Part shown: positions 56,588-64,000 of the stretch, in pieces | Layout: each line of letters begins with the position of its first letter | Numbering within the stretch: the stretch's first letter is position 1 | DNA from: Candidatus Angelobacter sp. Gp1-AA117 | GTDB taxonomy: Bacteria; Acidobacteriota; Terriglobia; Terriglobales; Acidobacteriaceae | Assembly: GCA_003223515.1 (NCBI GenBank) | Contig: QHVI01000024.1 | Span: 33,304 to 97,303, forward strand | Direction of reading: 5' to 3' | DNA: 64,000 nt | The notes under the pieces: model-generated | Database searches by the model: none | What the model saw: only the letters and a program-made list of their open reading frames with translations | What the model was told of the DNA's origin: nothing | Translations under genes and position numbers: made by a program

Positions 56588-58012
56588 TTACTGGCCCTCC
56601 TTATAGTGGGGCATACCCAGTCCGGGAAGCGAGCGGTCAAAGAAGAGATCGCCATCGATGAGAACTTTATCCACCAGCGCAACGCTGGAGAGAGGATAGC
56701 TGTTCCAGATGGCGATATCGGCGTCTTTGCCTACATCCAGCGAGCCTACACGATCATCTACGCCGATGATCCAGGCAGGGTTCAGCGTGATCATCTTGAG
56801 CGCGTCTTCCTCGCTGACGTTGCCGTAGTGGATGATCTTTCCTGCTTCCTGGTTCAGGCGGCGGGTTACGTCTTCAGAATCACTCTTGAGCGCCACGCGC
56901 ACGCCTTTGTGCATGGAGATGACCGCGTTCCAGGGAATGCCGTCCCAGGCTTCATATTTGAAGCCCCACCAGTCAGGCCAAGTGGCAATGGCCACGCCAT
57001 TGGCGGCGATCTTATCAGCCACTTTGTAGGCCTCAACCGCGTGGTGGAAGGCGCGCACCTTATAGCCGAATTCTTTGGCCAGCGCCATCTCGGTAAGGAA
57101 CTCATCGGCGCGATAGCAGTGGATCTGCACCAGCAGCTTGCCACGCAGGATATCGGCGAGCGCCTCCAGCTTCAGGTCTTTTTTGGGCGGACGCGCATCC
57201 TTATCGCCTTTTTTCGCCTTGGCGTCATAGTCGTCCCAGTCGCGCATGTATTCGCGCGCATCGAGGAATGCCTGGCGCATCACTGCGAAGTTTCCCATGC
57301 GGGTCGAGGGAAGCTGGTTGCGTGATCCATAAACGCGCTTGGGGTTTTCACCGCTGGCAAACTTGATGGATTGCGGCGCGCCGGGGAAGAGCAATTCGTC
57401 GCGGCCTAGGCCGTACTTGTGCTTGATCACGATGGCCTGTCCGCCGATCATGTTGGCCGAGCCATGCAGCAGCAGCGAAGTGGTGACCCCTCCGGCCAGC
57501 GCGCGGTAGATCATCTTGTCGTTGTAATCAAAGGCGTCTTTCATCATCATGTGCGGCGTCACCGGGCTGGTGGCCTCATTCACATCGTCATCGAGGGCAA
57601 TGTGAGAGTGTGAATCGATGATGCCGGGCATCACCCATTTGCCGGTTGCGTCGATCACGGTGGCGTTAGCGGGAGCCTGCACATTGGCGCCAATCGCCGC
57701 AATTTTGCCGTTGTGAATGTAGATGCTGCCGTTTTCAATGCGCCCGTGAGTCACGGTGAGCAGCATGCCCCCTTTGATGACCACATCATTGTGGATGGCC
57801 GGGGGTTGCTGCACAGGCTTTTCGTTGGGAGTAGCGTTCTCCTGCTTTTCCTGCGACTTGCTTTCAGCGCCGGGCGTGGGAGCTTCCGGGCTGGCAGGAT
57901 TTTGTGAGGATGGCGAAGGCTGCTGGGAAGGGTTCTGTTGCTGGCTCAATACAAAAACGCCCAGCAACAGCACCAGCAACGCCACCCAATAGACACGATA
58001 GTGACGCACCAT
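56588..58012 (-). CDS. exported amidohydrolase family protein
   Basis: A 474-residue protein with an N-terminal signal or anchor (VYWVALLVLLLGVFVLSQQQ) and a Gln/Pro/Ser-rich linker. The metal-dependent hydrolase core has intact ligands: H-S-H in GIIDSHSHIALDD, His in LLVQIHCYRADEF, His in RAFHHAVEAYK and Asp in VALKSDSEDVTRR, the last taking the place of the usual D. TLNPAWIIGVDDRVGSLDVG is the typical C-terminal block. Members cleave cyclic amides or short peptides such as isoaspartyl or prolyl peptides; the substrate is open. It is the first gene of a tightly coupled pair with the degenerate paralogue at 55212. Confidence 0.9.
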   Translation of the reverse strand: MVRHYRVYWVALLVLLLGVFVLSQQQNPSQQPSPSSQNPASPEAPTPGAESKSQEKQENATPNEKPVQQPPAIHNDVVIKGGMLLTVTHGRIENGSIYIHNGKIAAIGANVQAPANATVIDATGKWVMPGIIDSHSHIALDDDVNEATSPVTPHMMMKDAFDYNDKMIYRALAGGVTTSLLLHGSANMIGGQAIVIKHKYGLGRDELLFPGAPQSIKFASGENPKRVYGSRNQLPSTRMGNFAVMRQAFLDAREYMRDWDDYDAKAKKGDKDARPPKKDLKLEALADILRGKLLVQIHCYRADEFLTEMALAKEFGYKVRAFHHAVEAYKVADKIAANGVAIATWPDWWGFKYEAWDGIPWNAVISMHKGVRVALKSDSEDVTRRLNQEAGKIIHYGNVSEEDALKMITLNPAWIIGVDDRVGSLDVGKDADIAIWNSYPLSSVALVDKVLIDGDLFFDRSLPGLGMPHYKEGQ

Positions 58013-58297
58013 GAGTAAATCTCCTTATAGGGTTGGGAAACTCGCGATTCTAAGAGTGCGGGATTTGGAAAGCAAGCATTCAATCAGCACTTAGCAGTCA
58101 GCACTCAGCCCCTGATTGTTCTCCGCCTTGAGTCTTACGCGAGCAGGCGCACTCTTTGATTCACCCGCAGAGCGCAAAGGAAGATAAACAGAGCAAACAA
58201 GATCGTGGTTCAAGATACATTGGCTCATTTACCAAATTACCTATTTACCCAACAGTTTCAGAGGCTCAGTGCTGATCGTTGAGTGTATATTCCCCCT

Positions 58298-58747
58298 ATG
58301 CGCGCCGTCGTGCAGAGAGTTAGACGTTGCCGGGTAAGTGTTGATAGCAACACTGTAGGACAGATTGGTCCGGGCCTGCTGGTGCTTCTGGGCATTGCCA
58401 GGAGCGATACCGAGGCGGCCGCCGACTACCTCGCCGAAAAGATTATCGGACTGCGTATTTTTGAAGACGATCAGGAGAAGATGAACCTCTCCGTACAGGA
58501 CAAGCACGGCGAACTGCTGGTGGTTTCGCAATTCACCCTGTATGGAGATGTCCGCCGGGGCAAACGGCCCTCTTTCGACGCCGCTGCCCGCCCGGAAGAG
58601 GCACGTAAACTTTACGAATACTTTGTGGAGAAAATACGTGCTGCCGGTCTGCGCTGTGCAACCGGCCAGTTTCAGGCCATGATGGATGTGGAACTAGTCA
58701 ACAGCGGCCCGGTAACCATTATTCTGGATTCAGAAAAGACCTTCTGA
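58298..58747 (+). CDS. dtd: D-aminoacyl-tRNA deacylase
   Basis: Cytoplasmic proofreading enzyme that removes D-amino acids (and glycine from tRNA-Ala) from mischarged tRNA. From ATG 58298 it is 149 residues, the normal length, beginning [20 protein letters not shown]. The two family motifs that form the active site are present: VSQFTLYGD at about 76-84 and NSGPVTI at about 136-142 (the NxGPxT motif). [20 protein letters not shown] is also conserved. The longer in-frame start at 58283 adds only five residues. An R5 repeat lies just upstream (58225-58250). Monocistronic. Confidence 0.95.
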   Translation: MRAVVQRVRRCRVSVDSNTVGQIGPGLLVLLGIARSDTEAAADYLAEKIIGLRIFEDDQEKMNLSVQDKHGELLVVSQFTLYGDVRRGKRPSFDAAARPEEARKLYEYFVEKIRAAGLRCATGQFQAMMDVELVNSGPVTIILDSEKTF

Positions 58748-59034
58748 TGAATGGGGTGGATGTCCTTTGGTAATCAGCAAAGCCCCGGGAAGGGTGCAAA
58801 TTCAGGACAACCGGCCAATCTTTGCTCACTAAGATAAGGTGTATTGTGCCGCATGTCTGAAGATGGAATAGCCTTTTTTGCCGATTGCATTAAAACACTC
58901 CTTCGTGTACTTTAGGTTCCTTTGCCGGGGGGGAGCCTTAGGTACTGCATTTCCAGAATCAGTAATTTCTTCACCTGATATATCCGGCAGAGCAATCTTG
59001 TAGTATTGTGCCGTTTTCAGGAATAATTACTTCG

Positions 59035-61452
59035 ATGGGTGCCGCTAACCTCTTGGGGAATTTTTTGCATGATGTCCGCTTCGCCTTCCGGACCATCATC
59101 CAGCATCCCGCTTTCAGCACTGTTGTGGTGCTCACTCTGGCCCTTGGAATCGGCGTCAATACCGCGATTTTCAGCCTTGTAAATGCCATCCTTCTGCGTC
59201 CCCTGGGGTTTCCTCACTCTGAGGAGCTTGTAAAAATCTGGGACCGAAGCCTGCCCTACGGAGGCTTCGTCTCTTTGCATGAGCGGTTGCGCAGTTTCGA
59301 GGCTGCCACTTACGCCCACGAGTCGGGATTCAACCTTACTTTGAACGGCGAGGCCAGCCGGGTGGTTGCAGACGGCATCTCCACCAATCTTTTTTCAGTA
59401 CTGCAGGTCAAGCCCATGCTGGGCAGGGACTTCATTCCTGAAGATAAGACCGGCAGGCACGCCATCATCAGCCATAGCCTGTGGCAAAACCAGTTTGCGG
59501 GCGATCCCAGGATTCTCGGCAGGCATATCATCCTGGATGAGAAGCCTTTCGAGGTCATTGGCGTAATGCCACCGGGCTTCAACTATCCTTATACGACCCA
59601 GATATGGGCGCTAATTGATTTCGAACCCGGCGACACCATGTATTGGGGCTGGGGCTATAACGTAATCGGCCGTCTCAGGCCGGGCAATACCATTGCCCAG
59701 GCAAGCTCCGAGTTCAGGTTGGTATTCCCGGAAATACTGAAGCTGGTTCCTTTTGTCCTGCCTGCCGGATACGGCGAAGGCGCCGATGTGGCGCCCTTGC
59801 AGGAATTCAGCGTTTCCAAGGCGCGCACTACACTCCTGGTGCTTTTTGGGGCGGTCTTCCTGATTCTGCTGGTCGCCTGCGTGAATGTGGCCAACCTGCT
59901 GCTGGCCCGCGGCGCCACCCGGCAGAAAGAAATCGCAGTACGCGCTGCGCTGGGAGCTGGGCGTTTCCGGATCATGCTCCAACTGCTCACCGAGAGTGTA
60001 ATTCTGGGGGTAATGGGAGGAGCGGTGGGTTCGGCGCTGGGACTCGTGAGCCTCGGACTCCTCAAGAAAATAATGCCTGAGGACACTCCCCGGCTCGCTG
60101 AGGTCTCCATCGACTGGCATGTGCTGGCCTATGCCACCATGCTTTCATTCGCCGTAGGCCTGGTATTTGGGCTGGCTCCGGCGCTGCAAGCTTCACGTCC
60201 TGATCTTGAGCAGACGCTGCGGTCAACCAGCCAGGGGTCCGGAGCAGGCAGCCGCCGCAGCCGGATTACTTCAGCGCTGGTGGTGGCGGAGATTGCCATG
60301 GCAATGATCCTGGTGAGCGGTGCAGGACTGCTGATCAAAAGCCTGTGGCTGCTGAACAATATGAACACCGGCGTGCAGCAGGAAGATCAGCTTGTGATGG
60401 CCAGGGTTACTCCATCATGGACCTATTACAGGCAGACAGATCAATGCGGAACTTTTTTCCGTCAGGTGTTGCAACGGATACGCGAGCTTCCCGGTGTAAA
60501 AAGCGCAGCCCTCAGTGATGCCTTCCCCCTGGAAAACTTCTTCGGGGCCTCTGTTGTCGCTCAGGACCGGCCTGAAACCACCACTGCTCCGTATTCCGGA
60601 TGGCTGTTCATCGTAAGCCCGGGTTATTTCCAGACCATGGGCATTCCACTGCTGCGAGGACGCGATTTCACTGATGCGGACCAACAAAAAGCGCCGGGAG
60701 TTGTGCTGATCAGCAGGACCATGGCCGAGAGACTCTGGCCGGGTGCGGACCCCATCGGCAAACGCGTGCGTTCAACGAGTTCCAAGGGGTGGAACACCGT
60801 TATAGGCGTAGTTGAAGACGTGCAGCACTACTCCGCCACTCCGGTTGCCTTTAATCCCAATGCACACGGCGATATCTATTACTCCTCGCAGCAGGGATTA
60901 GGACAGCTTCCCTTTTTCCTGGACGTGGTAGTGCGGGCTGACGGTGAAATTCCAGTTCTTAAGCGTGAGATTACATCCGCGGTTTCTCAGGTGAATTCCA
61001 TTGTTCCAGTTTCAAACTGGCGTACCATGCGGCAACTGATATCAAGATCGATTGCCCGTCCACGCTCCACTACATTGCTGTTTATGATGTTCTCCATCCT
61101 TGCCCTGGTTCTGGGACTGGTGGGCATTTACAGTGTGATCTCTTATGCCGTGGTGCAGCGTACCCGTGAGATCGGCGTCCGTATGGCCCTGGGTGCAGAC
61201 CGGCCCAACATCCTGAAGATGATCGTGGGGCACGGCGCTTCCTTGACGCTTCTCGGATTGATTCTGGGGCTTGCAGGCGCAATGGCATTAACCAGATATC
61301 TCGCCAGCCTGCTCTATGAAGTCAGCCCGCTTGATCCTCTGATTTATACAATCGTGATCGCCATTATTGCTCTTGCCGCAGTTCTGGCGACGTATGTCCC
61401 TGCCCGCCGCGCCACCAAGGTAAATCCCAACGTCGCCTTGCGCTGCGAATAA
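59035..61452 (+). CDS. ABC transporter permease, ADOP (MacB/FtsX) type
   Basis: An 805-residue inner-membrane protein of the acidobacterial duplicated orphan permease family, which has two MacB/FtsX halves in one chain and normally no linked ATPase; transported substrate unknown. ATG 59035 has AGGA upstream; the GTG at 59008 is less likely. Layout: first helix at about 28-50 ([20 protein letters not shown]), MacB periplasmic domain to about 260, FtsX helices at about 265-390 ([20 protein letters not shown], then [20 protein letters not shown]), a linker helix after [20 protein letters not shown], a second periplasmic domain and final FtsX helices from about 690 ([20 protein letters not shown]). 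Both halves carry the R-x-A-L-G-A segment. No ATPase gene is adjacent. Confidence 0.93.
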   Translation: MGAANLLGNFLHDVRFAFRTIIQHPAFSTVVVLTLALGIGVNTAIFSLVNAILLRPLGFPHSEELVKIWDRSLPYGGFVSLHERLRSFEAATYAHESGFNLTLNGEASRVVADGISTNLFSVLQVKPMLGRDFIPEDKTGRHAIISHSLWQNQFAGDPRILGRHIILDEKPFEVIGVMPPGFNYPYTTQIWALIDFEPGDTMYWGWGYNVIGRLRPGNTIAQASSEFRLVFPEILKLVPFVLPAGYGEGADVAPLQEFSVSKARTTLLVLFGAVFLILLVACVNVANLLLARGATRQKEIAVRAALGAGRFRIMLQLLTESVILGVMGGAVGSALGLVSLGLLKKIMPEDTPRLAEVSIDWHVLAYATMLSFAVGLVFGLAPALQASRPDLEQTLRSTSQGSGAGSRRSRITSALVVAEIAMAMILVSGAGLLIKSLWLLNNMNTGVQQEDQLVMARVTPSWTYYRQTDQCGTFFRQVLQRIRELPGVKSAALSDAFPLENFFGASVVAQDRPETTTAPYSGWLFIVSPGYFQTMGIPLLRGRDFTDADQQKAPGVVLISRTMAERLWPGADPIGKRVRSTSSKGWNTVIGVVEDVQHYSATPVAFNPNAHGDIYYSSQQGLGQLPFFLDVVVRADGEIPVLKREITSAVSQVNSIVPVSNWRTMRQLISRSIARPRSTTLLFMMFSILALVLGLVGIYSVISYAVVQRTREIGVRMALGADRPNILKMIVGHGASLTLLGLILGLAGAMALTRYLASLLYEVSPLDPLIYTIVIAIIALAAVLATYVPARRATKVNPNVALRCE

Positions 61453-61521
61453 TAGTGCGCTGCCACAGTGCAGCCAAGGCGCAAGTGCCTCTGGCTGATG
61501 ATCCTCATAAATACGGTTTTC

Positions 61522-61551
61522 AAAAATCGAGCGTGGCCGGGGCCACGCTCG
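61522..61551 (-). terminator. intrinsic terminator of the PDZ protein gene
   Basis: CGAGCGTGGCC (61528-61538) pairs with GGCCACGCTCG (61541-61551), a perfect 11-base stem. On the minus strand it is followed by ATTTTTGAAAAC. It lies 18 bases after the PDZ gene stop. Confidence 0.88.
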
Positions 61552-61569
61552 GAGAGGCATGAAGGAGAA

Positions 61570-62631
61570 CTAAATCCATTTCTGGTTCATCTGTTTGTTC
61601 AAAATTTTCATCTCCTGCTCCAGTTGCTTGCGCAACTGCTGCATCTGCGATTGCGTATTGCGCAGGGTCTTTTGTAATTCAGGTTTGAGTTCAGCCTGGA
61701 TTTTGCGCAACTGCGGCTGCAACTGGCGCAGCTCGGTTTGGATCTCAGAATCCAGCGTGGAGCGCAGATCGTTGATAGTCTCTATATCAGGGAAAGCAAA
61801 CTGAAATCCATTGTCACGGGGCCGCCGTGCTTCCGGCACGTCAACGGTCACGTTTTGCTCGCGTTTATCGCGGACGATGCCGAGTGTAATCTTGCCAGCT
61901 TCCCGGTGAGAACGAAGGATGCGGCGCAGGTCGGTGCGATCGGAGATCTTCTCATTATCGGCGCGCACAATCACATCGCCGGCTTTGATTCCGGCCTTCT
62001 CCGCTGCGCTGCCTTTCTCCACTGACTTAACCAGCACACCCTCTCCATTCTTCACTCCGAAGAACTCACCAAGCTGCTGGCCTACATTATCAATCTGCAT
62101 GCCCAGCGAAGGCGCGTAAGTGTTGAATATCTGAGGCAGATCGTGCAGATCCGGCATTTCCGGCGGCATGATTTCCAGCACATGGTCGCGGGGGTTGATG
62201 CGGGCAAAGCTGTTGGCTTGCACCTTGCCGCGGTCGCCGACCTGCACGTGAATCTGCATAGGACTGCCGTCGCGGCTGATGCCTAATGTTATGTTTCTGC
62301 CGGGAGGCGTCTCACGAATTAACCGCCGCAACTGCTCTTCACCTTCAATGCGGGTGCCGTTGTAATCCAGGATGACATCATGGTCCTTGAGGCCGGCTTT
62401 GCCCGCAGGCGCATCCTGATCCACCATCACGATCTCCACGCCGCGCTCTTCCTTCAGTTTGAGCGCGCTGACGCGGTCTGAGGAAACATCGCGGACGTCA
62501 ATGCCAAGATACGAGCGTCCACCCGCATACAGAAGGACATTCGAGTTACCGTGAACCTGAGGTTCTGGCTGACCCGCGAAGGCCAATACCGAACCGGTCA
62601 GCAGCAGCGCGATCAAGAATTTCTGAATCAT
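61570..62631 (-). CDS. exported two-PDZ-domain protein with C-terminal coiled coil
   Basis: A 353-residue periplasmic protein with signal peptide (FLIALLLTGSVLAFAGQ). The first PDZ domain is at about residues 40-130 (YLGIDVRDVSSDRVSALKLK; VDQDAPAGKAGLKDHDVILD; YNGTRIEGEEQLRRLIRETP) and the second at about 175-265 (LGEFFGVKNGEGVLVKSVEK; SAAEKAGIKAGDVIVRADNE). No serine-protease domain is present, unlike DegP. The last 80 residues form a Gln/Leu-rich coiled coil (LRQLQPQLRKIQAELKPELQ; LRKQLEQEMKILNKQMNQ) that could oligomerise. It is likely to act as a scaffold for envelope peptides. It is followed by an intrinsic terminator; the next gene upstream (62823) is co-oriented. Confidence 0.92.
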   Translation of the reverse strand: MIQKFLIALLLTGSVLAFAGQPEPQVHGNSNVLLYAGGRSYLGIDVRDVSSDRVSALKLKEERGVEIVMVDQDAPAGKAGLKDHDVILDYNGTRIEGEEQLRRLIRETPPGRNITLGISRDGSPMQIHVQVGDRGKVQANSFARINPRDHVLEIMPPEMPDLHDLPQIFNTYAPSLGMQIDNVGQQLGEFFGVKNGEGVLVKSVEKGSAAEKAGIKAGDVIVRADNEKISDRTDLRRILRSHREAGKITLGIVRDKREQNVTVDVPEARRPRDNGFQFAFPDIETINDLRSTLDSEIQTELRQLQPQLRKIQAELKPELQKTLRNTQSQMQQLRKQLEQEMKILNKQMNQKWI

Positions 62632-62822
62632 TGTTCTTACTCCCTGTTTTCAATATCGCTTCCCTGTTGTTCGCTTAGACGCGATGGGTATTAATTTGGA
62701 AGCAGATTAGCTGCCGGCCACCGGCAGTTAGTGCTTTGGAAAACCTTCCCGTAAGTCAAAGCTTGCGCATATATCCGATGCAGCCCAATATCATCCAATA
62801 TCATAAAGAGTTAGCAACAGCG

Positions 62823-63971
62823 TTAGCGGCTGGCATTGGTTTTTTCTCTGTGCTTGAAGGTAATCGTTCCCGTGGTGGTGTGTACGTGAAGCAATGGTCC
62901 TCCACCATTCAGGCTGCCTTCCGCCCAGCTCTCACGCGGACCAAGTTGCTGGCTGCTGTGCGAAACCTGCAAACCCGGAAAATCTTTGCTGTCAATTCCC
63001 TCACCGTTGGCAAGCTCCACAGCCGCGCGGATTGTGATTCCAAGATCGTCGGGAATGTACACGACAATGTCGCCCGCAGCCGTTTCCAGGCGCGATTCGG
63101 TAAACGAGCCGCGAGTGGCAGCAAGATCAACCACAATCGGTCCGCTGCCGGTTTCGACACGCAATCCACCAGCAATACGAATGGCTCTGATAGAACCGCC
63201 GCCGCTGCTGACGCGGGCATGCCCGACCTCACTCAGGTCTACACTGCCTCCGCCGGTAGAAGCGGTTACTTCACCCGTGCATTTATTCACATGGATTGCA
63301 CCTGCACCCGTCTGCAGAATCATTGCCTGGGCGCTGCCGACGCTCAGCTCCCCGCCACCAGATATCGCGACTACCTTGCCGCCCGCAGAGCCGATGTGAA
63401 TACCACCGCCGCCGGTTTCCACGCGAACATCACCCCCGGCTTTGCCTATCTCAATGTCACCGCCGCCGCTGCGGGCATGCACGTCGCCGCCGATCTCATC
63501 CAGTTGAATTGCGCTGCCGCCGGTTAGCGCCTCAACTTTTCCGGTTATGTTGCGGGCGAGCAGATGACCGCTGCCTGTTTCGAGTCTTACAAAAGAGATC
63601 TGGCGGGGAAGCTGGATGTCAAAATCAATAGAGCCGCGAACATAATTCTCTCGCTCGCCACGGATGATGCCGCCTTCAGCAGAATTAGAGGCATAGATCC
63701 GCAGCCGGCCAAATTCGCGGCGTGCCCCTTCCTCTGATGAAGCCCGTACGTGCTTGCGTACCGTATACGTGACGCCATTCTGCTGGTTGCCCTGAACCTG
63801 AATGGCTCCGCTTGATGTCTTTACCCGAAGTGATTTGGCCGCAGCCAGCGAGCCGGTACTTTCTTCAATCCATTCATAGCCGGAGCGGTACACACGCGGA
63901 GTGGATTCCTGCGCCACCACGGCCGCACTGGCCAGCAGTAACATGATGGCGAATTGGTAGGTATGCTTCAT
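62823..63971 (-). CDS. exported DUF4097-type beta-repeat protein
   Basis: A 382-residue protein with signal peptide (QFAIMLLLASAAVVAQESTP). The rest is a right-handed beta-helix-like array of short Gly-rich repeats typical of DUF4097 proteins: LRVKTSSGAIQVQGNQQNGV, LETGSGHLLARNITGKVEAL, DVHARSGGGDIEIGKAGGDV, then RVETGGGGIHIGSAGGKVVA and so on to about residue 320. Most turns follow the pattern V-x-T-x-G-G-x-I. The family is often surface-exposed or linked to anti-sigma or TPR genes, and its function is unknown. It lies 191 bases upstream of the PDZ protein gene in the same direction, with no clear terminator between. Confidence 0.9.
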   Translation of the reverse strand: MKHTYQFAIMLLLASAAVVAQESTPRVYRSGYEWIEESTGSLAAAKSLRVKTSSGAIQVQGNQQNGVTYTVRKHVRASSEEGARREFGRLRIYASNSAEGGIIRGERENYVRGSIDFDIQLPRQISFVRLETGSGHLLARNITGKVEALTGGSAIQLDEIGGDVHARSGGGDIEIGKAGGDVRVETGGGGIHIGSAGGKVVAISGGGELSVGSAQAMILQTGAGAIHVNKCTGEVTASTGGGSVDLSEVGHARVSSGGGSIRAIRIAGGLRVETGSGPIVVDLAATRGSFTESRLETAAGDIVVYIPDDLGITIRAAVELANGEGIDSKDFPGLQVSHSSQQLGPRESWAEGSLNGGGPLLHVHTTTGTITFKHREKTNASR

Positions 63972-64000
63972 TTTGCTTTCAGTCTCTCGAGTAGCCGCTA

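Noticed and set aside
62736..63527. Plus-strand frame of 263 codons
   Set aside because: Antisense to the Gly-rich repeats of the DUF4097-type gene; the Ala/Asp-rich composition is the mirror of those repeats.
1..64000. CRISPR arrays, rRNA and tRNA genes
   Set aside because: No regularly spaced identical repeats, no conserved rRNA segments and no cloverleaf with a GGTTCRANYCC arm were seen in the gaps on either strand by eye; a tRNAscan run would be decisive.

Overview
The window looks like chromosomal DNA of an Acidobacteriota member, probably class Terriglobia (relatives of Koribacter). This rests on family content rather than a marker gene: an Oar-type TonB-dependent receptor with a carboxypeptidase-like N-terminal domain, an orphan ADOP-type FtsX/MacB permease of about 800 residues, many secreted TPR proteins, secreted amidohydrolase pairs, a DUF4097-type protein, and GC-rich genes separated by repeat-laden intergenic DNA. 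I found no rRNA, tRNA or CRISPR array.

Layout. 1-7.9 kb: 5' part of a TonB-dependent receptor, a GAF-GAF-SpoIIE phosphatase gene broken by an in-frame TAA, small unknown genes, an AT-rich membrane-anchored PLD-like gene, a holin-like membrane protein and an exported acetamidase/formamidase. 8-16.5 kb: an exported M1 peptidase divergent from a TPR/HELTH peptidase, a MazF-type toxin-antitoxin pair, a TonB C-terminal protein, a small non-autonomous mobile element, AsmA and a SurA-like isomerase. 16.8-25.2 kb: MmcQ/YjbR, two paralogous TPR proteins, a PstS-like protein, S1/P1 nuclease, an FHA/PP2C pair and MoaA. 25.7-31 kb: a frameshifted Sel1 gene and the electron-transfer-flavoprotein operon (etfB, small membrane protein, etfA, ETF-QO). 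31-34.7 kb: small and secreted proteins and a PD-(D/E)xK nuclease-like protein.

34.7-45.5 kb holds a reductive pyrimidine-degradation locus: dihydropyrimidinase, PreT, PreA, an NCS1 nucleobase permease and a nitrilase-family ureidopropionase candidate. Together they would import uracil or thymine, reduce it, open the ring and hydrolyse the carbamoyl product. An accessory block at 39.1-42.9 kb splits this locus. It carries an ECF-like sigma factor next to a one-pass membrane protein with a C-terminal CQGCH (haem c-type) motif, bracketed by two related copies of a decayed small gene. This is the most unusual gene pair in the window.

45.7-64 kb: RNase HI-like protein, nickel/cobalt transporter, S4-domain protein, S9 peptidase, TPR protein, NAD(P)-binding oxidoreductase, a second copy of the small mobile element, a secreted alpha/beta hydrolase, two coupled exported amidohydrolases (one lacking two metal ligands), D-aminoacyl-tRNA deacylase, ADOP permease, a two-PDZ protein and a DUF4097 protein.

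The strongest non-gene finding is a short mobile element family with termini AGGGCAATCGCAT. Copies at 13007-13200 and 52703-52926 have unrelated interiors, and each is flanked by its own direct repeat of about 10-13 bp. Several dispersed intergenic repeat families (labelled R1-R5 here) occupy most of the longer gaps. Four genes show decay or internal loss: the SpoIIE phosphatase, the PP2C, the Sel1 protein and the small gene at 39434.
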